Source: Prorocentrum cordatum
Lineage: Eukaryota > Sar > Dinophyceae > Prorocentrales > Prorocentraceae
Reading direction: 5' to 3'
Length of the DNA stretch: 23,332 nucleotides
Assembly: GCA_963575745.1 (NCBI GenBank)
Contig: CAUYUJ010008558.1
Span: forward strand, 288,949 to 312,280
The position numbers and the translations under genes are program-made. Under the pieces are notes generated by a model, which was not told the DNA's origin, made no database searches, and saw nothing but the letters and a program-made list of their open reading frames with translations. This document shows, one piece after another, positions 1 to 9,916 of this stretch (position 1 is its first letter; each line of letters begins with the position of its first letter).

Positions 1-204
1 CCCCCACCACCACGCGCGCAAGGGCGCGGGAATGATCTCGACATGCGGCGCGAGAGGCCCGTTTGGCAGGATTCTACGACAATCCTGAAAGCCGATGGTT
101 GTGTTGAAAAAACGCACGGGTACGAGCGCACTTTTGTCCCAACGAATATTCAAAAAACTGATGCTGCGAAACGACGTGAGGTGTTTCATTTCTTTTGGAC
201 ACCC
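1..204. repeat. 3' part of an upstream 1.4-kb macro-repeat unit, cut by the window edge
   Basis: This stretch aligns loosely with 1410-1614, the end of the next unit. Both share a 'gaggcccgtt(t/c)ggcag' block followed by spaced CGCG-rich sequence leading to 'ggttttgaaatc'. The array therefore seems to continue beyond the left edge. The short open frames here are not conserved between units and are not called as genes. Confidence 0.5.
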
Positions 205-1614
205 GGTTTTGAAATCTTCACGAAAAACGGGGATGTTTGACGGATTTCGAAATGCACGCGCGACGACGCGCGCGCGCAGCTCGTCCCAGTCGTTGCAAAA
301 AGATTCTCGCGACAGCAAGCGCGCAGGGGGGCGCCCGAACGATTTCGACACGCGCGCGCGAAGCCGTTCTGGTAGCATGTTGCGAATATGTTGAGAATCG
401 CTTGTTTTCTTAAAACATTCGCAAGAGCGCGCGCAAACTTATTCTGACAATCCGCGTTGCGAAATACCTGCGTTGTTACGTGGTTGATGGACACTCGATT
501 CTGCAATCGTTACAAAACCCATGGCTTGTTTAAAGGATGTCGGGACGCGCGCGCGACTACGCGCGCGCGCGTGCACTTCGTCTCATTTTGGCTGCAAAAG
601 GTTATTGGGAACTGATGATTCATAAACGAGGCCGCGCGCATGCCAACGCTGCGGAAGATGGCGGGGGGGGGGGGGGCGATACCGGCTCGGATGGGATGGC
701 ACGAGTTCATATTAAGGATGAACGATGGGGCAAAATCATGCAGATTGCAATACGAAAGGGGGGGGCTGATAATCCAGGGGGGGGGGGGGGGGGGGTCTAT
801 TCTCTTTCTTCAGAATGGAGACTTTATAACGAGCAGCCTCTGCGGTGCAATCTAAGCGGTGCTACATGCGCGGCGCAAATTATGCGGTGCCACATATGTA
901 GCGTGCCCTACGTGGTGCAATCTTGGTAGTGCACGTCACTTGTGGAACTCGCAGTTGTCAGCCCCCCTGCTCGCGCAATCATCGCGCCCGCCCGCCCGCG
1001 CCTTGTCTTGCAAAACACGAGCGGCGGCGATTGCTCAGAGTGCTTGGCGCTGGCTGTTGCATCTCTGCGGCCGCGCAAACCCGCGCGTGCACTCGCGCGC
1101 GGCGACCAGCTGGGTTCGGCGCGACCGACGCGGCCACGGTGGCGCTGACCGCTGGGCACATCCCAGCGGGCACATCAATACGAGTCGGCGACTTGGGCGG
1201 GCGCGGCATCATGGCAACGTCGACAAAACTAAACACGACGATGATAGCAGCGATGCTGGCGACGATGTTGACAACGACGACGGCACGGCCAGTGACGTCG
1301 CCGACGCCAATCACGCCGACGACGACGGCGGCGCCCTCGCGTCGGTGATGAAAGTTTTGGATCGAGTTCGACACAAGCGCGCGGCCGACGCGCGAGTGAC
1401 CCGCATTTGTCACGGACCGTGCCCCCCCGGCACGCGCGCGAGGATGTCCGAATCATCTCGGGGCGCGGTGCTAGAGGCCCGTTCGGCAGAATTCCATCCA
1501 GAAATGCTGGGGAACGTCGAGTGCCCGCAAGAATTCGCAAGAGCGCGAGCGCAGGTTTTTCGTCGACAGCTGTCGTTACGAGGCCGTATGTTGCTACACA
1601 GTTTCGCGACACTC
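205..1614. repeat. 1.4-kb macro-tandem repeat, unit A
   Basis: The unit is bounded by the recurring word 'ggttttgaaatc' at 205 and again at 1615. In order it contains CGCGCG-rich blocks (about 247-290 and 540-570), poly-G runs (about 661-675 and 776-796), a 'cagattgcaat(a/g)cgaaa' word, repeated 'gcggtgcaat' words (840-930), a 'gctcgcgcaatc' word, a 'ccgacgcggcc' block (about 1120-1150) and an Asp-codon-rich block (1207-1362). Unit B holds matching blocks in the same order at offsets of about 1395-1410. Several overlapping open frames on both strands cross the unit. None has a recognisable domain, and the poly-G runs make coding unlikely. Confidence 0.75.
1207..1362. other. Conserved Asp-rich or Val-rich block of unit A
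   Basis: Read on the plus strand this block encodes an acidic segment rich in D, G and A. On the minus strand it encodes a Val/Ile-rich hydrophobic segment that resembles a membrane span. The matching block of unit B (2608-2763) aligns over 52 codons without an indel. By hand I count about 12, 14 and 16 differences at the three codon positions of the acidic frame. That is nearly even, so no selection on a protein is visible. It may be an old exon fragment carried in the repeat. Confidence 0.3.
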
Positions 1615-2934
1615 GGTTTTGAAATCCTCGCGGAACGCTGGTTTTTTGGACGGGTTTCGGCATGCGCGCGCGACGGCGCGCGTTCGCGATGTTGCAGCGG
1701 CTTCTCGCGACAGCGCGCGCGCCAGGGCGTTCGAACGATGTTCGGCATGCGCGCGCGATGCCCTTGTGGTAGGATGCAATGAAAGTGTTGAACAACTTAT
1801 GGCTTCCTCTATTTCGCAAGAGCGCGCGCGAAAATCTGCTCCGGGAAATCCGCGTTGAGAAACCACGTGTGTTTTATATGTGCACTGGGCACTCCATTTG
1901 CAATCCTTACGAAACCTGTAGTTTTTGGAAGATGTCAGCACGCGCGCGCGACGACGCACGCGCGCGCACTTCGCCCCGTTTCTTGCAAAGGACTCTGGAA
2001 AACCAATGATTTTGATATAAGCGCACGCGCGCACATGTGTTTCGGAGGATGACGGGGGGGGGGGGTCGATACCGCTTCCCCTGGAATGATACGAAATCAT
2101 AATTGGGATGGCCGATGGGCCAAAACCCCACGCAGATTGCAATGCGAAAATGGGCGCGGATAGTCCCGGGGGGGCATCTTCAAAGAGAGATTTTTTGGTG
2201 GCGAAAGAAATGTGCACGATCTACGCGGCGCAGTATACGTTGTGCAATTGATATCACGCAATAAATGTGATACAGAACATGCAATGCATATCTGCGGGGT
2301 GCACTTCACCCTTCCGAACTGGAAACTGTGAACTCCAGTGCTCGCGCAATCGCCCCACCCACCCACCCATGCCGCAACTCGGTTTGCAAAACCCATGCGG
2401 CGGCGACTGCGACGACTGCTGAGCGCTGGATGGACGGTCGCTGCGGCCGCGCTAGCTCGCGCAAGCTCGCGCGCAGAGCGGCCAGCTAATCTGGCGCGAC
2501 CGACGCGGCCGCGGTGGCCCTGACCGCTGGAAACTTACCAGCGCGCCTCGCAGGCCGCGCTGACGCGCGGGCACTTCAGTGCAAGTCGGTGACTTGGGGG
2601 GGCCCAGTATCATGGCGACGTCGACAACGGCAAACAGGACAGTGGTTCCCGCGATGAAGGTGACGAGGATGAAGATGATGACGGCAAGGCCAATAACGGC
2701 GCCGATGCTGGTCATGCCGACGACGATGAGGGCGACCGCGTGACGGTGGTGAAAGTGTTGAAGCATTTCGACATGCGCGCGCGGCCGGCGCGGGAGAGCG
2801 GTCCGCATGATATTAGTTGGCAAGGAAGGCGCCCCCCCCTAGCAAGAGCGCAAAGGCTTTCGAATGAGTCCGGCACGCGCGCGTGAGAGTTCCGCGTGGT
2901 CACCCATTGGTTTTACCACGATGTCGGGAAATTC
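1615..2934. repeat. 1.4-kb macro-tandem repeat, unit B
   Basis: This is the second unit of the array, about 1320 bp, running from 'ggttttgaaatc' at 1615 to the next at 2935. It repeats the block order of unit A: CGCG-rich blocks (about 1665-1690 and 1938-1970), the poly-G run (2054-2065), a 'cgcagattgcaatgcgaaa' word (about 2130), the 'gctcgcgcaatc' word (about 2340), the 'ccgacgcggccgcggtgg' block (about 2500) and the Asp-rich block (2608-2763). Divergence from unit A is substantial, with indels of tens of bases, so the array is old. No gene is supported. Confidence 0.75.
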
Positions 2935-2965
2935 GGTTTTGAAATCCGTGCGAAACCAAGTTTGG
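2935..2965. repeat. Start of macro-repeat unit C, interrupted
   Basis: The word 'ggttttgaaatc' occurs a third time and is followed by unit-like sequence for about 30 bases. It then runs into A-rich simple repeats. The later part of the same unit resumes near 4518. Confidence 0.55.
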
Positions 2966-3038
2966 CAAAACAAACAAACAAAACAAGAACAACAACAAGA
3001 AACATACAAGAACAAGAACAACAACAACAACAAACAAT
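2966..3038. repeat. CAA/CAAA simple repeat
   Basis: This is an A/C-only tract of CAAA, AAC and CAAGAA words. It is strikingly AT-richer than its surroundings and begins exactly where unit C breaks off. Confidence 0.9.
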
Positions 3039-3259
3039 CATTAGAAGACTGTTTGTTCTTACTTGCCCGCGCGTCATTCAGAACGAGTCCCCCACACCCT
3101 CGACACCCGCCCTTGTTGTCTTCGATCACACCCCCCCTTTGGGGGATTATTTCTCTTTGCGGGGGGCGGCGGGCTTAGGCAGGCGGGCAGACCTGAACGG
3201 GCGGGCAATCCTTTGTGGGCGTACATGTGCCCGCCATTGGAATTGGTGTGGGCCCTGCA
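3039..3259. other. Intergenic, nothing recognised
   Basis: This is short GC-rich sequence with C-rich and G-rich runs near 3130 and 3160. It also has a diverged 'gcgggc' word (3180-3205) that recurs at 3660-3705. I see no coding signal, RNA gene or regulatory element. Confidence 0.5.
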
Positions 3260-3600
3260 AAAAGAGGAGGGGGAGAACGAGGGAGAGTGGGAGGAAGGGA
3301 GGGGGAGGGACGAAGGAAAAAGGAGAACGCCAGGAGAGAAGGAGCGAAGAGGGGGGCGGTTGATTAGAGGCAGAGAGAGAGAGAAAGACAGATAAGTGAG
3401 GTAGAGAAAGAGAGAGAAAGAGAGAGAGAGATAGAGAGAAAAAAAAAAGGAGGGAGGAGGCAGGAGAGGGGAGGGAGAAGGGAGGAGGGAGAGGAGGGAG
3501 AGGGGATAGGGCAGAGAGGCATAAAGATGAGGGAAGAGAGGAGGGAGAGAAAAAGGAGGAGAGGAGGGAGGAGGGAGGAAGAGGGAGGAGGAGCAGGAAG
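3260..3600. repeat. Purine-only GA-rich tract
   Basis: About 340 bases on the plus strand are nearly all G and A, built from degenerate GGGAGA, GAGAGA and GGAGGA words. It can form a triplex-prone homopurine/homopyrimidine stretch. The Ser/Pro/Leu-rich minus-strand frame across it is an artefact of composition. Confidence 0.9.
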
Positions 3601-3614
3601 GTTAGAGCTTGAAC

Positions 3615-4125
3615 GTTCGAAGAAAATCTAGGCGAAAGCGCCGTTCCTGAAGGAAGTCTCGGGCGGGAGCCCACGACGGGCGGGCGATCCCCTGACGGGC
3701 GGGTCGGGCGGATGGGACATTCAAGCGGGATGCCTGAATATGGCGAGATCGCGATTACTAAGTAAATTGTGACGGCGTCCATGGCGCAGCGTGTTTCCTG
3801 AGCGTCGAAAGCGCGGTTTCTGAATAGATTGCATGAAAATCACAGGCGAGAGCGCAATTCCTGAATAAAATGTGAAGGGTTCTCTGGAGGGAGCGGGGGT
3901 CTTGATTAAATTGCGGAGACGTCTTGATTCAATTGTAATGAAGTCTCAAACGGGAGCGCCGTTCCTGAGTACATTGCGAGGAAGTCTCAGATGGTAGCGG
4001 GGGACCTGACTAAATTGCGACGAAGTCACAAGCGGGAGCACCGATCCTGAGTACATTGTGAGGAAGTCTCTGGCGGGAGCGGGGGTCCTGAGTAAATTTG
4101 GAGGACGTTTCAAGCGGGAGCCGTT
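3615..4125. repeat. 41-bp minisatellite
   Basis: Clear 41-bp units start at 3940, 3981, 4022 and 4063, with a partial unit at 4104. Each begins 'g(a/c)agt(c/t)' and ends 'attg(c/t)ga(g/c)' or a variant. The units alternate between a 'gccgttcctgagtac' type and a 'gggggtcctgagtaaa' type, which suggests an 82-bp higher-order period. More degenerate units run back to about 3615. No gene is supported. Confidence 0.8.
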
Positions 4126-4284
4126 ATTGTTATGATCCGGGGGGCCAGGGGTACAGTTTGAGCACCAAGACCTTCCCTGTCAAAAAACAGGGTGCGAAAA
4201 TAGAGGGGCACACTTTGATTGATAAAAACCAATATGCACCGGTGAGGGGGGATCTACAATACATATTCTTCAGATATGCGAGTT
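4126..4284. other. Unique spacer with a small hairpin
   Basis: This holds nothing recognised beyond a 6-bp hairpin, 'ccctgt' and 'acaggg' around 4173-4191 with an A-rich loop. There is no T-run after it that would suggest a terminator. Confidence 0.4.
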
Positions 4285-4387
4285 CAACAACAACACCAAC
4301 GACAACAGCAGCAGCAACAATCACAACAACCACATCAACAGCAATAACAATAACAATAACACTAATTACAACATTAACAACAGCTAT

Positions 4388-4446
<59 letters not shown>

Positions 4447-4517
4447 GAACAACAGCGACAACAACGACAACAACGACAACAACGACAACAACAACAACAA
4501 CACCAACAACAACAACT
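4285..4517. repeat. (CAA)n microsatellite
   Basis: About 230 bases of CAA with scattered ACG, ATA and ACC variants. It encodes poly-Thr in one plus frame and poly-Val or poly-Cys in minus frames. These frames follow the repeat and are not genes. It ends exactly where the macro-repeat resumes. Confidence 0.95.
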
Positions 4518-4860
4518 AAGATGCATGCGCGCGACGGCGCGTACGTGTCGACGTCGCCCCATTGTTTGCAAGGGAATATTGGACAGATGTGACTGTTGAT
4601 GAACGCATGCGCGCGCATCGTATGATTTGAAATGGATGGGGGGGAACGGCCTGGCTGGGATGGTGTGAACTCAGATTGAACATGAACGATGGGTGCAACA
4701 TCAATTGGGATGATACAATCAAAATGGGAATCGATAGTTCCGGGGGGGGTAGATTTTAATGTTTGTCAAAACGAGACTCTATGCGGTGCAATCTATCCAG
4801 TGCAATTCACTCTGTGGAACTTGGAGTCACGCCCGTTCTCGCCATGGGTTAACTAAAACA
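4518..4860. repeat. Macro-repeat unit C, resumed internal part
   Basis: The sequence aligns with 535-960 of unit A. It has the CGCG block, a 'tgtttgcaaggg' counterpart of 'ggctgcaaaagg', a poly-G run near 4639, 'tgggatgg', 'gaacgatggg', 'gcggtgcaatct', and a 'gtggaacttggagt' counterpart of 'gtggaactcgcagt'. The third unit is thus split by the 2966-4517 block and ends or decays near 4860. Confidence 0.6.
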
Positions 4861-5930
4861 GAAAAGCGTCCCACGTGCCCCAGAGATGCTTCCACACGCC
4901 CGCGAAAAAAGTCACGAGACACCCGAAGTTCGACCTGAGAAGTCCCAGGGAGGCCGCCAAGACAGCCTGGGGGCTGCCCCAGAAGCTGCCTGCGTTTCAT
5001 TGAAAGTGGATGAACACAAATGAAGCTCCAAAATGCGCAAGTTGCTCACATTTGCAGTCGCGGGGGTCTTGAAGAAGCCCCGAGATGACTTCCACTTCCT
5101 TCCGAACCTCCCAATGCGTCCTCCTCGAAAACATGAACACGACGCTCGAAACCTCCCACCAATGTTAGAGATGCACACGAACCAATTGGTGTTACGGCGG
5201 GTTGGTGAGTCGGCGCGCTGAGTCAATCAGTATATGTTCAGGGCACCCCTGATGATTTATCGGACACTGTCGGGCCGACGAAAGGTCGCTTGTCCTGAAC
5301 GACCGCTCATTCGTCCCAAGCCCCGGGGCAAATCTGCGATGCGGTAAGAATCAGACTCAGTCGGATTTGCCGACGTTCCTTTCCCTTCGCCTCTCATCGC
5401 AGGCAGCTAATTAACGAGGGGCATGGCGACCTTGATCTCGAGTTTGTAGGCTTTTCGACTGGACCAAAAATGGTGTCATACTATGGGGGGGCGCTCACAG
5501 TGGGGGGCGCCCATCCTCGATAGGGGTGCACCCGAAGAGCCCCTAAGTCCCCCGAGCTTCCCTCCCTTTTTTGAGCGGCCAGCTCATCCGAGGGGACCTC
5601 GGGGACCGGGGGCAGGGGAACCGGCTGCGAGCAGCACCCGAAAGCGCAGCAGGAGCACAACGAATGCGCCAGAGGCCGCCACGCCCTGCTCAGTCCTTCA
5701 GAGGCTCCACCGCCTCGTTCTCGGCGAAGCCAGCCTCTCGGGAACCGAAGCGTGCCGATGCCGCTACGCCCCAGCCCTCTCCCCGGGTGCGCTCGAACCC
5801 GGAGTTAGATGCAGATCCAGACACGGCGACGAATGCAATCCAGGAAGCCTGACAAGGCGCAAACGAGGGTAAGGTAGCAGCATCCGTACCTTTTCTGGGA
5901 AGAGCGACTATATATATAGAGAGAGAGAGA
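4861..5930. other. Unique intergenic region without a confident gene
   Basis: This is moderately GC-rich sequence without obvious repeats. Open frames at 4912-5226 (minus) and 5483-5872 (plus) carry no recognisable domain. The plus frame 5571-5852 has a more natural composition near its end (Ser, Ala and charged residues, closing with a stop after 'NAIQEA'). It could be a 3' exon, but I see no supporting splice pair. Confidence 0.4.
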
Positions 5931-6128
5931 CACATGCATACATACATACATGCATGCATGCATGCATGCATGCATACACATACATACATATACATGTGCA
6001 CATATGTGCATGTATATACATACATACATACATACATACATGCATGCATGCATGCATGCATACATACATACATACATACATACATACATACATACATACA
6101 TACATACATACAATACATACATACATAC
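5931..6128. repeat. CATA/TGCA tetranucleotide microsatellite, left block
   Basis: This block is built from (CATA)n, (TGCA)n and short CATATACA variants. A (TA)n(GA)n stretch leads into it from about 5909. It encodes artefactual His-Thr-Tyr or Met-Tyr-Val-Cys frames. Blocks of the same kind and orientation lie at 7288-7950 and around 10195-10215. Confidence 0.95.
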
Positions 6129-6285
6129 GACGAGAGAGCGTGATCCACCGCCGCTTTACTGTGGAAAATTGCCAACCTTTTCCTCCGGAACCCGGGGGTC
6201 GCCCCCCCCCCCCCCTCCGAAAATCCCCCCCCAGCCCCCCTCCCCACCCTCCCCCCCCTCCCCTAACCCTCCCCCCCCCCCCCTC

Positions 6286-6393
6286 CCGCTCGAAAACCGG
6301 GGGGGGTCACTACCAGTTCGAACCCCTCCCCCCCCCCCCCCCCTCCGGATCCGGAAAACCGGGGGGGGTCACTACCGGTTCGAACCCCCCCTC
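6286..6393. repeat. Two G/C-rich subunits, left arm of cassette 1
   Basis: Two units about 62 bp apart carry 'gtcactacc(a/g)gttcgaac' next to poly-G and poly-C runs, separated by the palindrome TCCGGATCCGGA. They are inverted relative to the four units at 7041-7260, so the arms could pair into a long G/C-rich stem. Confidence 0.85.
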
Positions 6394-6425
6394 CCCCCTA
6401 CTCACCGCCAGCAAACGACTCCCGG

Positions 6426-7037
6426 TCCCCACCACCGTCCGCATCACATCCCCCACTGGTGTTCCCAGCACCACTGTCCTCACCACCGCTGTCCCCACTG
6501 GTTCCACCACCGCCCCTACTGTCCCCACCAGTGGCCCCACCACTGTCGCACTGTCCCCGCTGTCCCCAGAACTGTTCCCACCACGGTTCCACTCTCCCCA
6601 CTGTCTCCACGGCCCCAACCACTGCCCGACTATCCCCACTGTCCCCACTGTCCCACTGACTCCTCCGCTGTCCCACTGAGCTGTCCCACTGTTCCCACCA
6701 CTGTCCCCACTGTCCCCACCACTGTCCCCACTGTACCTCTGTCCCATTGTCCCACCGCCGTCCTCGCCACCGCCTTCACCACTGTCCCCACCACCATTGT
6801 ACCCTCCACTGTCCCACTGTTTCCACCTCATTCCCATTGTCCCCACACCACTGTCCCCACCACCACCGTCACCACCACTGTCCACTGTCCCCCCCTGTTC
6901 CCACCATTGTCCCCACCACTGTCCCCACCACTACCGTCCCCACCACTGTCCCACTGTCCCACTGTCCCCACCACTGTCCCGCTATCCCCTCACCACTGTC
7001 CCCACCAACACCGTCCCCACCACTGTCCGCACCCCCA
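6426..7037. repeat. GTCCCC/ACCACT minisatellite
   Basis: About 610 bases of degenerate 9-12 bp units built from 'accactgtcccc' and 'ccactgtcc', uninterrupted by other sequence. The long open frames across it (Pro/Thr/His-rich on plus, Gly/Asp/Ser-rich on minus) reflect the lack of stop triplets in the unit, not a gene. Confidence 0.9.
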
Positions 7038-7040
7038 CTC

Positions 7041-7260
7041 GGTTTTCGAGGGGAGGGGGGGGGTTCGAACCGGTAGTGACCCCCCCCGGTTTTCCGGATC
7101 CGGAGGGGGGGGGAGGGGTTCGAACCGGTAGTGACCCCCCCCCCTTTTCATGATGACAGGGGGGGGGGGGGAGGGGTTCGAACCGGTAGTGACCCCCCCC
7201 GGTTTTCCGGAGGGGGGGGGGGGGAGGGGTTCGAACCGGTAGTGACCCCCCCGGTTTTCC
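7041..7260. repeat. Four G/C-rich subunits, right arm of cassette 1
   Basis: Four tandem units, with 'ttcgaaccggtagtgac' starting at 7064, 7119, 7177 and 7230 (spacings 55, 58 and 53). They are separated by poly-C and poly-G runs and 'ggttttccgg'. The third junction is altered, with 'ttttcatgatgacag' in place of the usual 'ggttttccgg' word. The units are inverted copies of those at 6286-6393. Confidence 0.9.
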
Positions 7261-7287
7261 GCCAGCAGCGGTAGAACACGCTCTTTC

Positions 7288-7950
7288 ATACATACATACA
7301 TACATACATACATACATACATACATGCATGCATGCATGCATGCATGCATGCATGCATGCATGCATGCATGCATGCATGCATACATTCGCACATACACACA
7401 TACACATATGCATACATACGCACATACACACATACACACATACACACACATACACACATACACACATACCTGCATACCGACCTACCTACATACCTACGTT
7501 CCTACATACCTACATACGTACATACATGCATACATACATACATACATACATGCATGCATGCATGCATACATACACACATGCATGCATACACACACATACA
7601 TGCATACATGCATACATACATGCATGCATGCATGCATACATACATATAGCATACACACAAACAGCCACACCGACATACAGACATACATACGTATACATAC
7701 ATACAAAAGCATACATACAGACATGCATACATACACACATACATACATGCATGCATGCATGCTTGCATACACACACATACATACATATAGACATGCATAC
7801 ATACATACATACATACATACATACATACATACATGCATACGTACGTACGTATATACATACATTCATACATGCATACATACACAGAGACAGACAGACAGAC
7901 AGACAGCCATGCATACAGGCATACAGACAATATATAGATGTATATATATG
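7288..7950. repeat. CATA/TGCA tetranucleotide microsatellite, central block
   Basis: About 660 bases of CATA, TGCA, CACA, CCTA and CAGA variants, including an uninterrupted (TGCA)n run at about 7325-7380. Long open frames in all phases are low-complexity artefacts. The tract fades into TATATA sequence near 7930-7960. Confidence 0.95.
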
Positions 7951-8093
7951 TATAGATGTACACCAAGGTATCTGGATCCTGTCCCATGGGGCTTCGCAGA
8001 AACGCCACAGGGCAACGTATAGTGTAGAAGTTTCTTGCCGGTCCTCCGGGCCGGCAGGTGTTGAAACGAACATATACATATACACATACATAC
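7951..8093. other. Unique spacer between microsatellite blocks
   Basis: About 110 bases of non-repetitive sequence, including 'ggtcctccgggccggcagg', return to CATATACA repeats at 8070. Nothing coding is recognised. Confidence 0.4.
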
Positions 8094-8127
8094 GAGAGAG
8101 CGAGTTTCACGGGCGGTTGCCTTGGGA

Positions 8128-8333
8128 ACACCCCCCCGGCGCCGGCGCCGGCGCCGGCGCCGGCGGCCGCCAGCAGCGCCGACGGCGGGGAGGACGCAGC
8201 GACGACGACCAGAGAGGGCCCTTGGGGAGGGGGGACCCGCCCCCACCCCCGCTCCCCCGGCGCCGGCGCTGGCGCTGGCGGCGGCCAGCGGCGCCGACGG
8301 CGGGGACGCAGCGACGATGACCAGAGAGGGCCC
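8128..8333. repeat. Tandem duplication of a GGCGCC-rich segment
   Basis: Two copies of a segment start near 8132 and 8259. Each has (GGCGCC or GGCGCT)n followed by 'cagcgccgacggcggggagg' or a variant, then 'gcagcgacga', then 'gaccagagagggccc'. The first copy carries extra GGCGCC repeats. The high-GC palindromic core would form strong hairpins. Confidence 0.85.
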
Positions 8334-8413
8334 AGAGGCCGCAGAGGGAACACACGAATCGCCATATCGAGCCCTCGCCCTGAAAGCCACCGAGAGGCCC
8401 TTAGAAGGTCCAC

Positions 8414-8515
8414 GAGGCTTCGCACATGCTCCTCAGACGCCCCCGAGACCCTTCTGACGAGACCTCAAGAGGCATCAATTAGAACTCTGACCCGAGTCCA
8501 AAACACGGTGGCGGG
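8414..8515. repeat. Direct repeat flanking the CCA array, copy 1
   Basis: This shares with 9917-10016 the words 'aggcttc', 'cagacgcccccgaga' (variant), 'gacgagacc(t/c)caagaggcatc', 'actctg(a/g)ccc' and 'cacggtggcgg' in the same order and spacing. Identity is roughly 75-80 percent by eye. Confidence 0.85.
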
Positions 8516-8529
8516 AAGAGCCGAAAGCC

Positions 8530-9888
8530 ACACCACCAGCACCACCACAAACCACCACACCACCACCACCACCGCCACCACCACCACCACAAACACCACG
8601 ACCCACCACCACCACAACCACCACTATCACCACAAGCCACTACACCACCACCGCCAAAAACGACACCACCACCAGCACCACCACAACCTACCACCACCAC
8701 CAAACCACCACACCATACCACCATACCTACCACCACCACCACCAAACCACCACACCACCGCCACAACCACAACCAGCACCACCACCACCACCACCCACCA
8801 CCCACCATACACCACCAGCACCACTACCAGCAGAGCACCACCACCATCAACACCACAGCCCACCACCGCCACCACCAAACCACCACGCCACCACCACCAC
8901 CGCCACCACCACCACCACCACCACCACCCCTCAACCCACCACCACCACCACCACCACCAAACCACCACACAACCCCCATCACAGCCACCACCACCACCAC
9001 AACACCTAACCTCGACCACCAGCACCACCACCACAACAACCCACCACCACTACCACCACCACCACCACGCCACAGCCACCACCACCACCACGACGAACCA
9101 CCACCACCACCACCACCACTACCAGCAGCACAACCCACCACCACCACCACCACAACCACAAAACACCACACCACCACCATCGCCACTACCGCCAGCACCA
9201 GCACCACGTCCACAACCACCACCACGACCACCACCACTCACCACCACCACAACCACCAACACCACAATAAACCACCACACCACCACCACCACAACCACCA
9301 CCACCGCCAGCACCAGCACCACCTGCACAACCACCAACACAACCACCACACAAACCACCACAAAACCACCACCATCACACACCACCACCACAACCACCAA
9401 CACCACGACAAACCACCACACCACCACCACCACAACCACCACCACCGCCACCACCACCTCCACAACCCACCCTTACCACCACCACCACCACCGCCACAAA
9501 CCACTACACCACCACCACCACCACCACCACCACCATCACCCACCACCCCAACAAACCGCCACCACCACCACAACATCCACCACCGCCACCACCACCATCA
9601 CAACCCACCACCACCACAACCACTACCACCACCACAACCACCACGACAAACCACCACACCACTACCGCCACCATCACCACCACCTTGCCCACCACCACCA
9701 CCACCACCAGAAACCATCGCACCACAACCACCACCGCCACCGCCACCACCACCACCACCACAACCTGCCACCACCACCAGCACCACAATAACCACCACCA
9801 CCGCCACCAGCCACCACACCACCACCATCGCCACCACCACCACAACCGCAACAACCACCGCCACCGGCCCGCCACCACCACCACCACC
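8530..9888. repeat. 1.36-kb (CCA)n-rich satellite array
   Basis: This stretch consists almost only of CCA with AAC, GCC and ATC variants. Higher-order duplication is visible: the block around 9242-9310 recurs with few changes around 9381-9445. The plus strand reads as His/Pro/Thr-rich open frames of several hundred codons and the minus strand as Val, Gly or Trp-rich frames, because CCA and TGG variants contain no stops. I do not call a gene. Confidence 0.95.
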
Positions 9889-9916
9889 TCAGAGGGGCCC
9901 CAAGAGAAGCGCCCAG

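Larger units (their letters stand above)
6129..7287. mobile_element. Candidate inverted-end cassette 1, inside the CATA microsatellite
   Basis: The left end reads 'gagagcgtgatccaccgccg' from about 6135. The right end, read on the minus strand from 7287, is 'gaaagagcgtgttctaccgc'. These match over roughly 30 bases, including a downstream GGAAAA. Inside, tandem G/C-rich subunits lie in inverted orientation at each side (6286-6393 and 7041-7260). A minisatellite fills the middle. CATA repeats of one orientation flank both ends, as expected if the cassette inserted into a pre-existing microsatellite. No transposase is present, so it would be non-autonomous. That it is mobile is an inference. Confidence 0.4.

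Noticed and set aside
3147-3782. 211-codon minus frame rich in Ser, Pro and Leu
   Set aside because: It arises from the purine-only tract and has no motif outside it.
4098-4618. Poly-Thr (plus) and poly-Val (minus) frames, the latter resembling a membrane protein
   Set aside because: They are direct translations of (CAA)n and are not conserved beyond the repeat.
6255-6275. Telomere-like CCCTAA word
   Set aside because: It occurs once only, inside a C-rich run, with no tandem array.
6426-7037. Possible CRISPR-like repeat-spacer array
   Set aside because: Units are degenerate, 9-12 bp, without regular spacers, and the context is eukaryotic.
5950-7131. 393-codon plus-strand frame across CATA repeats and the minisatellite
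   Set aside because: It crosses two unrelated simple repeats and poly-C runs, which are stop-poor by composition.
8058-9791. 577-codon plus-strand open frame rich in His, Pro and Thr
   Set aside because: It is made by the stop-free CCA array. Composition follows the repeat and no domain is present.
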